Assembly (NCBI GenBank): GCA_964356495.1
Contig: CAYHHR010000037.1
Location: 1-6,503 of the forward strand
Direction: 5' to 3'
Length of the DNA: 6,503 bases
From: JAKANM01 sp964356495
GTDB taxonomy: Bacteria > Patescibacteriota > Patescibacteriia > Magasanikbacterales > GWA2-37-8
Shown here piece after piece: positions 1 through 5,513 of the stretch; the stretch's first letter is position 1, and every line of letters begins with the position of its first letter. The notes beneath the pieces are model-generated. The model made no database searches. It saw only the letters and a list, made by a program, of their open reading frames with translations, and was not told the origin of the DNA. A program made the position numbers and the translations under genes.

Positions 1-163
1 CGACAACCTGCTTTTCACCAATTTGACTTATGGAATATATGGCAACAGTTTCCCATTGCCCACTACCACTATCAGCAACATTACCACTGCCGACTTTAGG
101 TACGTTGATAATTGGATCTATCCGTCTTCCGGCTGGATTTCTTTGGAAAAACTTCTTCTGTAA
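1..163 (+). CDS. C-terminal end of an unknown protein (5' end outside window)
   Basis: A frame starting at base 2 is open from the window edge to a TAA at 161-163, giving the last 53 residues of a protein. The visible tail is rich in Thr, Asn and aromatic residues (for example LPTTTISNITTADF) and ends in a short hydrophobic stretch, EKLLL. I recognise no domain. The composition would suit an extracytoplasmic or surface protein, but that is only an impression from amino-acid content. The other two forward frames are interrupted here, and a candidate promoter begins a few bases after the stop, which supports a true gene end. Because it is cut by the window edge, length and function cannot be judged. 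Confidence 0.5.
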   Translation, partial: DNLLFTNLTYGIYGNSFPLPTTTISNITTADFRYVDNWIYPSSGWISLEKLLL

Positions 164-187
164 TATCCTTGACAAAAGGGTAAATTT

Positions 188-217
188 TTGGCATACCTAA
201 TAGGACATTCCTATACT
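188..217 (+). promoter_or_regulatory. Candidate sigma70-type promoter for the small membrane gene
   Basis: TTGGCA (188-193) and TATACT (212-217) each match the consensus at 5 of 6 positions and are 18 bp apart. This places a transcription start near 224 and a leader of about 40 nt before the ATG at 265. A perfect TTGACA at 169-174 lies further upstream, but the best hexamer 17 bp from it (CATACC) is poor. The assignment rests on sequence similarity only. Confidence 0.4.
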
Positions 218-264
218 ACTCTGTCGCGCTCAAGCGGCCAGTACGTTGGGAAAAAGGGAATTCC

Positions 265-555
265 ATGTATCACGCCTTTGGCATTCTGCTTGGCGTCATC
301 GCAATCGGTCTGTTGGTACCTTCGTGGCGATACGGTCTCAGGCTGATTTGGACAGTTACTTGCACGTTGCTCACGATGTACTGTTTTGTACGGGGCGTTT
401 CGCCGGATTATGTACCCGGTGGACGGTACGATACGATCTTCGATCAGCTCGTCTATGGCGCTTTCGGTGTCTTCTGGGCGGGCTTTGCTGGGCTGTTGAT
501 CTTTGATTTCATTCTCTGGCGGCGTGAAGTAAATGCGAAAAAGTGCTCACATTGA
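265..555 (+). CDS. Small hypothetical membrane protein (96 aa)
   Basis: I do not recognise the family. The protein is hydrophobic with about three predicted membrane segments: residues 4-20 (FGILLGVIAIGLLVP region), 28-43 (IWTVTCTLLTMYCFV region) and 62-86 (YGAFGVFWAGFAGLLIFDFILW region). A polar loop with PDYVPGGRYD lies between the second and third, and the C-terminal tail is basic (WRREVNAKK). The ATG at 265 is supported by AGGGA at 255-259, a usual Shine-Dalgarno distance away. It has its own candidate promoter upstream and a hairpin terminator just downstream, so it is probably a single-gene unit. An overlapping frame at 246-506 is Arg/Trp-rich without membrane character and is less credible. 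No function can be assigned. Confidence 0.6.
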   Translation: MYHAFGILLGVIAIGLLVPSWRYGLRLIWTVTCTLLTMYCFVRGVSPDYVPGGRYDTIFDQLVYGAFGVFWAGFAGLLIFDFILWRREVNAKKCSH

Positions 556-572
556 GCTCCGGCAATCGACAA

Positions 573-603
573 GAACCCCGCACCTTTGATGGTAGCGGGG
601 TTC
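573..603 (+). terminator. Hairpin terminator between convergent genes
   Basis: GAACCCCGC (573-581) pairs perfectly with GCGGGGTTC (595-603), and ACC/GGT can extend the stem inward. On the + strand it is followed by AGTATTTTTATT, a usable U-rich tail, so it should end the transcript of the membrane gene at 265-555. On the - strand the tail (TTGTCGATT) is less U-rich, but the hairpin lies 35 bp past the tsaD stop and could also help to end that operon. Confidence 0.7.
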
Positions 604-637
604 AGTATTTTTATTCCGTCGTTCACGGGCGGCAGGA

Positions 638-1651
638 TTATTCGAGGTTCCAATTTGGATCAACTTCGAGTTCGTTCCAGTTTGTGTACTGGTTTTTTTT
701 TGCTTTGTAATATCCGGCGACGGCGATCATCACGGCGTTATCCATGCAGTATTGAATTGATGGAATTAGCAAGGTTGTCGCGGAAAAAGTTTTTTTGAAA
801 GTTTCGCGTAATTTTTTATTGGCCGCGACTCCTCCGGCCAGGATAATTGTTTTTGGCGCGCGCGCCTTGGCGGCTAGAAGAGTTTTGCCGACAAGCACAT
901 CGATGATGGCTTGTTCAACGCTGGCGCAAAAGTCATTGATAGTAATTTTTTTATCCAATTTATTATCTCGTAACCAGTATAGCGCCGAAGTTTTTAATCC
1001 GGCAAAACTAAAATCAAAATTTTTTTGGTCGAGCATCGGCCTTGGAAAATTGATCGCCTTGGTATTTCCGGTTTCAGCAAGCTTTGAGATTTGCGGACCG
1101 CCAGGGTAGGGGAGGCCGAGAATTTTTGCCACTTTATCGAAACATTCTCCGGCGGCATCGTCTTTAGTTTTTCCAAGAACTTCATAATCGCCATGATCAC
1201 GCATCAAAACAATCTCCGTATGTCCGCCACTCACCACCAGACATAAGGCTGGAAACTCAATCGTGTTTCGGATTTCGGATTTCGGATTTCGGATTTCTAC
1301 CGAGTGGATATGTCCTTCAAGGTGATTCACGGCTACGAGCGGAATGTTTTTCGCGTATGATAAAGTGCGTGCCGTTTCCGCGCCGACAATAAGGCCGGTG
1401 ATGAGTCCCGGGCCGGAGGTGACTGCGATCGTATCAGGAGTTTTTTGATTTTTTAGAACTTCCTCGATCAGCGGTACAATCTTTTCGGCATGCATGCGTC
1501 CGGCGATTTCCGGGACGACGCCGCCGTATTTCGCGTGGATGTCGATCTGGGAAGCGGTTTTCTCGGCGATAACAAAATGACCCGCGTCGGAACATTCGAC
1601 CAGGGCCACGGAAGTGTCGTCGCAAGATGATTCGATAGCGAGGATGATCAT
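638..1651 (-). CDS. tsaD: tRNA N6-adenosine threonylcarbamoyltransferase TsaD
   Basis: TsaD (YgjD/Kae1 family) transfers the threonylcarbamoyl group to A37 of tRNAs that read ANN codons, acting in the cytoplasm with TsaB and TsaE, which are not in this window. The protein is 337 aa, the normal family length. It begins MIILAIESSCDDTS, the typical ASKHA N-terminus. The metal ligands H110 and H114 lie in NHLEGHIHS. Further motifs are SGGHTE (141-146), DDAAGECFDK (164-173), GGVAANK (273-279) and the metal-binding Asp304 in CMDNAVMIA. The ATG overlaps the stop of the upstream HIT gene as ATGA, implying translational coupling. Oddities: residues about 119-130 (IRNPKSEIRN) are encoded by a heptanucleotide tandem repeat just after the metal motif, and a run of nine A lies near the 3' end (693-701 on the + strand). 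Identification is firm. Confidence 0.97.
   Translation of the reverse strand: MIILAIESSCDDTSVALVECSDAGHFVIAEKTASQIDIHAKYGGVVPEIAGRMHAEKIVPLIEEVLKNQKTPDTIAVTSGPGLITGLIVGAETARTLSYAKNIPLVAVNHLEGHIHSVEIRNPKSEIRNTIEFPALCLVVSGGHTEIVLMRDHGDYEVLGKTKDDAAGECFDKVAKILGLPYPGGPQISKLAETGNTKAINFPRPMLDQKNFDFSFAGLKTSALYWLRDNKLDKKITINDFCASVEQAIIDVLVGKTLLAAKARAPKTIILAGGVAANKKLRETFKKTFSATTLLIPSIQYCMDNAVMIAVAGYYKAKKNQYTNWNELEVDPNWNLE
1266..1297. repeat. Heptanucleotide tandem repeat inside tsaD
   Basis: TTTCGGA is repeated four times without a mismatch (1266-1293), followed by a partial TTTC (1294-1297). On the coding strand of tsaD it encodes the repeat peptide EIRNPKS. Three units (21 nt) keep the frame, while gain or loss of one unit (7 nt) would shift it. 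It lies between the HxxxH metal motif and the SGGHTE motif, a place where a surface loop could tolerate extra residues. Confidence 0.9.
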
Positions 1652-2073
1652 AGATATTTTTTGATTTCGTCGGCTATCCTTTGAGTTGTATTGGTTGGTA
1701 AAATTTTTGGTGGAACATTAAAGAAATTTTTTCCAAGTCTTTCGTCAACGAAAATTTCACCGGCAAATTCTTTTTTTGGAGTTTTCTCATACCGCGGCGC
1801 GACATGCCAATGTACATGTTTTTTCAGATTTGCCAAATGAGCGTAATTAATGCGATCGGCACCGAAGGCTTTTTTTAAAGCATACGATAATTTCGGCATT
1901 ACTTCATCCCAGAGTTCATTTTTTTCTTCTTTGGTTAATTTCATCAAGTCGTCTGTTTCCTGAGTTTTTAAATAAACGACACAACGACCAAGGAAAGATT
2001 GGTCTTTATGTAAAATAATATTCCAGTGTTTGCCTGAGAAGATTAGGAATTCTTCCTTGAATGGAATCGGCAT
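1648..2073 (-). CDS. HIT-family nucleotide hydrolase/transferase-like protein
   Basis: This 141-aa protein carries a histidine-triad signature, HVHWHV, with H86, H88 and H90. The middle His is the expected nucleophile that forms a nucleotidyl intermediate in this superfamily (Hint, Fhit, GalT-like). The upstream part has a CVVYLK strand and a helix with LTKEEKNELWDE, as in HIT folds, and NYAHLANLKKHVHWH resembles the beta-strand leading into the triad. The C-terminal segment (IFVDERLG, then PPKILPTNTTQRIADEI) is typical of small bacterial HIT proteins. The substrate cannot be read from the sequence; nucleoside phosphoramidates or dinucleotides are usual for the family. The ATG follows the stop of the GIY-YIG gene after one base (TAATATG), and its own TGA overlaps the tsaD ATG, so the three genes are probably translated by re-initiation. 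No clear Shine-Dalgarno sequence is visible. Confidence 0.88.
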   Translation of the reverse strand: MPIPFKEEFLIFSGKHWNIILHKDQSFLGRCVVYLKTQETDDLMKLTKEEKNELWDEVMPKLSYALKKAFGADRINYAHLANLKKHVHWHVAPRYEKTPKKEFAGEIFVDERLGKNFFNVPPKILPTNTTQRIADEIKKYL

Positions 2074-2074
2074 A

Positions 2075-2347
2075 TTAAATGTATTGATATTTTATTTTTC
2101 TCAACGTATCTTTTAATTGGACTTTTATTTCTTCATGACCCTTTCCACCCTTTAAGAAGATTTCTCGATGCCGCGCATCTTGTATATTTATGTAGACCTC
2201 ATAATGTATAAGTTGCAGAGGTCGGCGATATTTTGTGGCCTGTACAAACCCATTATGATGCTTTGTGAGTCTTATTTTCAAATCAGGCGCAAAACCTATA
2301 TATAATTTGCCGTCTTTTTTGCTAAATAGTATATAGACGTAATACAT
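2075..2347 (-). CDS. Single-domain GIY-YIG nuclease (UvrC/UPF0213-like)
   Basis: This 90-aa protein is a complete lone GIY-YIG domain. YVYIL (3-7) forms the first strand and KLYIGFA (14-20) supplies the YIG half with Tyr16. Arg26 and His30 sit in the following helix (LKIRLTKHHNG), TKYRRPLQLIHYE (39-50) forms the next strand, and Glu62 in DARHREIFLK is the expected metal ligand. The GKGHEEIK segment (68-75) is the usual C-terminal end of the small family. The cellular role of these stand-alone proteins is not well established; a DNA-cutting activity is expected from the fold. It lies immediately after three palindromes and a tRNA gene on the same strand and is followed one base later by the HIT gene. 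No Shine-Dalgarno sequence is evident at the ATG. It could be a selfish element or a repair or housekeeping nuclease. Confidence 0.9.
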   Translation of the reverse strand: MYYVYILFSKKDGKLYIGFAPDLKIRLTKHHNGFVQATKYRRPLQLIHYEVYINIQDARHREIFLKGGKGHEEIKVQLKDTLRKIKYQYI

Positions 2348-2367
2348 AATCTGGATACATACAATAT

Positions 2368-2443
2368 GTCACGCTTAGCGTGACTTGGCCACCTGGCGAA
2401 GTTGTGGGACGCTGAGCGTCCCTCTAACGACGCTCAGCGTCGT
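2368..2443. repeat. Cluster of three 17-nt REP-like palindromes
   Basis: Three perfect palindromes share the core ACGCTNAGCGT: GTCACGCTTAGCGTGAC (2368-2384), GGGACGCTGAGCGTCCC (2406-2422) and ACGACGCTCAGCGTCGT (2427-2443). The outer arm bases differ (GTC, GGG, ACG), yet each keeps full pairing on the other arm, and the central base is T, G or C. The last one touches the final base of the tRNA. None has a U-tract, so they are not typical terminators. They fill most of the 95 bp between the tRNA and the GIY-YIG gene. Confidence 0.85.
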
Positions 2444-2516
2444 GTCAAGGGCGGGAATCGAACCCGCGACCTTAGCGTTATGAATGCTACGCTCTAACCA
2501 ACTGAGCTACCCTGAC
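2443..2516 (-). tRNA. tRNA with CAU anticodon (elongator tRNA-Met, or tRNA-Ile2)
   Basis: The 74-nt cloverleaf folds fully. The acceptor GTCAGGG pairs with CCTTGAC (one G-U pair) and the discriminator is A. The D arm is GCTC/GAGC with loop AGTTGGTTA. The anticodon arm is TAGCA/CGCTA with loop TTCATAA (anticodon CAU, A37, last pair mismatched). The variable loop is AGGTC and the T arm is GCGGG/CCCGC with loop TTCGATT. G1-C72 pairs and the anticodon stem lacks the three G-C pairs of initiators, so this is not fMet. Elongator Met is the default. A lysidine-modified tRNA-Ile2 that reads AUA has the same gene-level anticodon and cannot be excluded by eye. CCA is not encoded. U36 and A37 make it an expected substrate of the nearby tsaD product. 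Confidence 0.95.
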
Positions 2517-2525
2517 GTGGCCGAT

Positions 2526-2554
2526 ATTTTACGCAAAAAAACGATAAAAGTCAA
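2526..2554 (-). promoter_or_regulatory. Promoter for the tRNA (and perhaps the GIY-YIG-HIT-tsaD genes)
   Basis: On the - strand TTGACT (2554-2549) and TAAAAT (2531-2526) are separated by exactly 17 bp, with a T-rich spacer. Initiation would fall near 2518-2520, only a few bases before the tRNA 5' end at 2516, so almost no leader would need to be removed. The -35 box begins 11 bp past the guaB stop codon, and no terminator is seen between the two. Confidence 0.75.
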
Positions 2555-2565
2555 GATTGTAAGGA

Positions 2566-3999
2566 TTACAGGGATCCGATATCATGCGGACCGCTTTCAC
2601 GCTGACCGGCATTGGTGATTTGCACGAACTCACAATTTTGCTGTAATTCATCAACCGTGTGTGAATTGGTGTAGCTCATGCCAGAGCGCAGGCCGCCGAC
2701 CAACTGGCCGACGATGTCTGTGACCGAACCTTTGAATGGCACCACCGACTCGACTCCTTCCGGCACCACTTCGCTCAAATCTTTTTTTTCTAATCCCAAA
2801 GTTTTTCTTTTTTCACTGACGTCGAAGCTGGCGCTGCCGCGATAAACTTTGAATTTCTTATCGCCCCTCGTTACGATTCTTCCTGGGCTCTCTGCCGTAC
2901 CGGCAAAAAGCGCGCCAACCATCACACTGTCCGCGCCGGCGCCGACCGCTTTGACGATGTCACCGGATTTTTGAATACCGCCGTCAGCGATGACCGGTAC
3001 GTTATATTTTTTTGCTGCTTCAGCGCAATTCATGACGGCGGTAAGTTGAGGAACGCCGCAGCCGGTGACAAGTCTGGTGATGCAGGTGGCGCCCGGTCCG
3101 ACTCCCACTTTGAGTCCGTCAACGCCGACCTCGCAGAGATCGCGCGCCGCGTCAGCGGTGGCGATATTGCCGGCGATAATTTCAACTCCCGGGCAGGCGG
3201 CGCGTAATTTCTCAATCGCTTTTACCATCAGGTCGGAATGTCCGTGCGCGATGTCGACTACCAGCACATCAACCCCGGCTTTTACGAGTTCCTGCGCCCG
3301 TTCGATATAGTCGCCATGGACGCCGACCGATCCGCCGACAATCAATTTTCCGTCAGAATTTACATTCGCGAGCGGGTATTGTCCCAAATTTTTGAGATCA
3401 GCCATGGTAACGAGACCCTCGATAACTCTTTGGCCGTTCACGATTGGCAGTTTTTCAATTTTTTTCTCGGCCAGGATGCGTTTAGCTTCGGCAAATGTCA
3501 CACCTTCTTTGGCGACCACCAGTTTGTCATATGGGGTCATGATTTCAGCGACAGTTTGAATATCCGAAGTGGCGAATAAAAGATCGCGGCTGGAGATAAC
3601 ACCGAGCAATTTACGATCGCTGTTCGCGACGAGCAGGCCGCCGACACCAAGTTCAGCCGCTTTTATTTTGACTTCCATTACCGTCGCAGTCGGTTCGATG
3701 GTGTAGGGATCGGAAATGATTAGATTTTGCGCTCGCTTCACTCGTCTGATCACATTGGCGTTTTCCTCAATGGTCATGAAACGGTGGATGATGCCGATGC
3801 CGCCGAGGCGCGCGAGGGTTACCGCCATCGTTTCGCCGGTTACCATGTCCATATTGGCGCTAACAATCGGAATGCCGAGGCTCAGCTTTTTGGTCAGTCT
3901 GGTTTTGGTGAGGGCTTCTTTGCGCGAAGCGAAAGTTGATCGTTTCGGCGTGATTAGTACATCGTCGTAGGTCAGGGCTAGTTTGATGGTTGGAGGCAT
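2566..3999 (-). CDS. guaB: IMP dehydrogenase / GMP reductase family protein with CBS pair
   Basis: This 477-aa enzyme belongs to the NAD(P)-dependent IMP/GMP oxidoreductases. IMP dehydrogenase turns IMP into XMP on the way to GMP; GMP reductase does the reverse deamination of GMP to IMP. A TIM barrel starts with LTYDDVLITPKRS. It is interrupted at about residues 93-205 by two CBS motifs (TVMEV..SSRDL and MTPYDKL..VTMADL), and resumes with VVDIAHGHS. The catalytic loop GVGPGATCITR holds Cys306 and Thr308. IADGGI (337-342), GGLRSGMSY (435-443) and a C-terminal ESGPHDI also fit. The flap after YRG (residues 386-412) lacks the usual Arg-Tyr pair of IMP dehydrogenases and has no clear GMP reductase SSE motif, so the reaction direction is uncertain. 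Length and the CBS pair favour guaB. It has its own promoter and lies in a single-gene unit between a terminator and the tRNA promoter. Confidence 0.9.
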   Translation of the reverse strand: MPPTIKLALTYDDVLITPKRSTFASRKEALTKTRLTKKLSLGIPIVSANMDMVTGETMAVTLARLGGIGIIHRFMTIEENANVIRRVKRAQNLIISDPYTIEPTATVMEVKIKAAELGVGGLLVANSDRKLLGVISSRDLLFATSDIQTVAEIMTPYDKLVVAKEGVTFAEAKRILAEKKIEKLPIVNGQRVIEGLVTMADLKNLGQYPLANVNSDGKLIVGGSVGVHGDYIERAQELVKAGVDVLVVDIAHGHSDLMVKAIEKLRAACPGVEIIAGNIATADAARDLCEVGVDGLKVGVGPGATCITRLVTGCGVPQLTAVMNCAEAAKKYNVPVIADGGIQKSGDIVKAVGAGADSVMVGALFAGTAESPGRIVTRGDKKFKVYRGSASFDVSEKRKTLGLEKKDLSEVVPEGVESVVPFKGSVTDIVGQLVGGLRSGMSYTNSHTVDELQQNCEFVQITNAGQRESGPHDIGSL

Positions 4000-4022
4000 A
4001 TGGTAATATTAGGACCTTTAGG

Positions 4023-4031
4023 ATTATAACA
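4023..4031 (-). promoter_or_regulatory. Extended -10 promoter of guaB
   Basis: On the - strand TGTTATAAT matches an extended -10 element (TGnTATAAT) perfectly. It ends 23 bp before the guaB ATG at 3999, implying a leader of roughly 15-18 nt. No good -35 hexamer is seen at 17 bp, which is usual when the TG extension is present. AAAGG in the leader is about 15 nt from the ATG, rather far for a standard ribosome binding site. Confidence 0.6.
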
Positions 4032-4048
4032 GCTTTTCAAATAATACA

Positions 4049-4074
4049 AAACAGCCCCCGGAAGAGGGCTGTTT
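4049..4074 (-). terminator. Intrinsic terminator of the nrd-doxX cluster
   Basis: AAACAGCCC (4049-4057) pairs with GGGCTGTTT (4066-4074) around an 8-nt loop. On the - strand the stem is followed by TTTGTATTATTT, a U-rich tail. It begins 11 bp after the DoxX stop codon and lies upstream of the guaB promoter, so it separates the two transcription units. Confidence 0.8.
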
Positions 4075-4085
4075 AAAATTTAAAG

Positions 4086-4622
4086 TTATTGCAACCAATG
4101 AAATTTTTGTATCAATCCTAACTGCTTCCACCATTTGCCGAGGCCGAGCACCTCTCCAGGGGCCGAGCTGGTGACAATGAGACCGATAAAACTAACTGCT
4201 TCGAGGATATGTTCATCAATAAAAGGGTTATTTTTTGGCGGGATAAGCGCCGAGTACATAAGCAACACCATCACGAGGCCGCACCAGCTGGCGAATCTGA
4301 TTGCCACGCCCAAAGTCAGAGCGAGTCCGATGCCGAGGAGGCCAAGCATAAAGAGCCAATCTACCAGGGGGCTGCCAGCGATGGTATGGTAGAAATCCGC
4401 AAAAGGTCCGGTAACTCCAAATTTTAGAAAACCAAGGGTTGGTGATCCGCCGTTTAGCCAAGCGCCAGCCGGTTTGGTGGCAAAACCCCAGCCAAAGGTT
4501 TTGTCGAGAAACGCCCAGAGAAACATTAATCCGAGCGTAAGGCGAAGTGTCGCCCAGTACCATTGTTCGCGGACCATAGTTTGTTGGTTAAGAATTAAAT
4601 TTTTATCTAATATATACTTCAT
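4086..4622 (-). CDS. DoxX-family membrane protein
   Basis: This is a DoxX/DoxD-like four-helix membrane protein. From the ATG at 4622 it is 178 aa, with hydrophobic segments at about residues 21-41 (ATLRLTLGLMFLWAFLDKTFG), 89-111 (VDWLFMLGLLGIGLALTLG), 113-131 (CGLVMVLLMYSALIPP) and 141-158. The extracytoplasmic-type stretch AWLNGGSPTLGFLKF, and NNPFIDEHILEA before the last helix, match the family. DoxD is a subunit of an archaeal thiosulfate:quinone oxidoreductase, but most bacterial members have no proven role and are linked to redox or oxidative-stress functions. The start is uncertain. ATG at 4622 overlaps the nrdG end by 20 nt, a TTG at 4649 lies deeper in nrdG, and ATG at 4577 would avoid overlap but shorten the N-terminus. 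The position after nrdG suggests shared transcription. Confidence 0.82.
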   Translation of the reverse strand: MKYILDKNLILNQQTMVREQWYWATLRLTLGLMFLWAFLDKTFGWGFATKPAGAWLNGGSPTLGFLKFGVTGPFADFYHTIAGSPLVDWLFMLGLLGIGLALTLGVAIRFASWCGLVMVLLMYSALIPPKNNPFIDEHILEAVSFIGLIVTSSAPGEVLGLGKWWKQLGLIQKFHWLQ

Positions 4623-5304
4623 CCACAAACTTTCTAAACTTTTCGGCAATCGCTTCCGTTTCCTCCGCGGTAAATCCGGAGAAATTCGCGAAGGCAGAGG
4701 AAAGAGTGGTCTCCGGACGGAAGCCCTGTAAGTATAGCATTTTCTTGCCTTTGAGTAAATCGCACATTTCCTCGATGACGTTTGGGGTGTGGACTTCCTT
4801 GACCAGCGTGGTGCGAAATTCGTAGGGCAGGCCGCTATTATGGATGATCTTCATGCTTTCGACTAGTTGATTTTCGGACGCCAGTTTGCCGACTAGCCCC
4901 TGATACCTTGGCAGGGAAGTCTTTATATCCATCGCGATGTAGTCGAGTAATTTATTTTCGATGAGACGCCGAAGCACGCCCGGACGGTTGCCGTTGCTGT
5001 CGAGTTTCACGAGGAGGCCGCGGGATTTAATTTTTTTGATGAAATCTTCAAGATCCGGCATGAGGGTTGGTTCGCCGCCGGTGATAACTACGCCGTCGAG
5101 CAGTTCTCCGCGCTGGTCGAGAAAGTTAAAAAACGCCTCTTCCGCAATAAAGTTGGAACGAAGCGCAGCGATTTTTTCCGGCAGGACAAATTCTGGGTTG
5201 TGGCAGTATCCGCACCTGAAATTACAGCCCGGAGTAAACACGATACAACTGACTTTCTCCGGGTAATCAAGCACGGTAAACGGCTGGATGCCGCTTATTA
5301 GCAT
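4603..5304 (-). CDS. nrdG: Anaerobic ribonucleotide reductase activating protein (radical SAM)
   Basis: NrdG is the radical S-adenosylmethionine activase that installs the glycyl radical on class III ribonucleotide reductase under anaerobic conditions. The 233-aa protein begins MLISGIQPFTVLDYPEKVSC, typical of this activase group. It carries the cluster-binding CxxxCxxC as C27, C31 and C34 (PGCNFRCGYCHNPE), and the SAM-binding GGEPT at 76-80. YIAMDIKTSLPRY (about 137-149) and EFRTTLV further on fit radical SAM barrels of this type. The ATG at 5304 overlaps the stop of the small glycyl-radical ORF by 7 nt, so the activase and its target domain are translationally coupled. The DoxX gene starts inside its 3' end. 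Close relatives include pyruvate formate-lyase activases, but the NrdD context decides the assignment. Confidence 0.95.
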   Translation of the reverse strand: MLISGIQPFTVLDYPEKVSCIVFTPGCNFRCGYCHNPEFVLPEKIAALRSNFIAEEAFFNFLDQRGELLDGVVITGGEPTLMPDLEDFIKKIKSRGLLVKLDSNGNRPGVLRRLIENKLLDYIAMDIKTSLPRYQGLVGKLASENQLVESMKIIHNSGLPYEFRTTLVKEVHTPNVIEEMCDLLKGKKMLYLQGFRPETTLSSAFANFSGFTAEETEAIAEKFRKFVDEVYIR

Positions 5305-5495
5305 AGTTTAAATTGTTCATTAAATTCGTGATTGGCGACCATCGCTTCGGTAAAGTGTTTGCGCGAAACATGTTCGGATTTTTTACCGGTGTTGAAATGG
5401 GAAACCGGACGATGATAACCCATGACGCGGGTCCAAACTTCGCAGCGAGTGCGCTGTGGCAGTTCGGAGGCGGCGGCTGAGGCAGCAGCTGTCAT
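5298..5495 (-). CDS. Separate glycyl-radical domain of anaerobic ribonucleotide reductase (NrdD C-terminus)
   Basis: This ORF of 65 codons encodes only the C-terminal piece normally fused to NrdD. RTRCEVWTRVMGYHRPV (residues 15-31) is the conserved glycyl-radical segment, with Gly26 in RVMGY the expected radical carrier. It is followed by FNTGKKSEHVSRKHF, as in full-length class III reductases. An Ala/Ser-rich N-terminus (TAAASAAASELPQ) looks like a former linker. The frame can also start at ATG 5519 or at TTG 5549, the latter inside the palindromic element; no start has a good Shine-Dalgarno sequence, and 5495 is chosen because it lies outside the repeat. The conserved part is intact and the stop overlaps nrdG. 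It may act in trans with the truncated NrdD upstream, as GrcA (YfiD) does for pyruvate formate-lyase, or be the remnant of a broken gene. Confidence 0.78.
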   Translation of the reverse strand: MTAAASAAASELPQRTRCEVWTRVMGYHRPVSHFNTGKKSEHVSRKHFTEAMVANHEFNEQFKLC

Positions 5496-5513
5496 ATATT
5501 TATTGGTTATTAC

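Noticed and set aside
169..174. Perfect TTGACA as the -35 box of the membrane gene promoter
   Set aside because: No acceptable -10 hexamer lies 16-18 bp downstream; the TTGGCA/TATACT pair fits better.
246..506. Overlapping + strand ORF of 86 codons
   Set aside because: It shares most of its length with the 265-555 membrane ORF, is Arg/Trp/Cys-rich without a coherent pattern, and has no better start signal.
795..1109. + strand ORF opposite tsaD
   Set aside because: It is antisense to a firmly identified gene with conserved motifs; its open frame follows from tsaD codon usage.
2368..2443. CRISPR array or tandem terminators
   Set aside because: Three palindromes with unequal short spacings do not fit a CRISPR array, and none has a U-rich tail for intrinsic termination.
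2971..3970. Several + strand ORFs opposite guaB
   Set aside because: All are antisense shadows of guaB with no recognisable domains and no plausible start signals.
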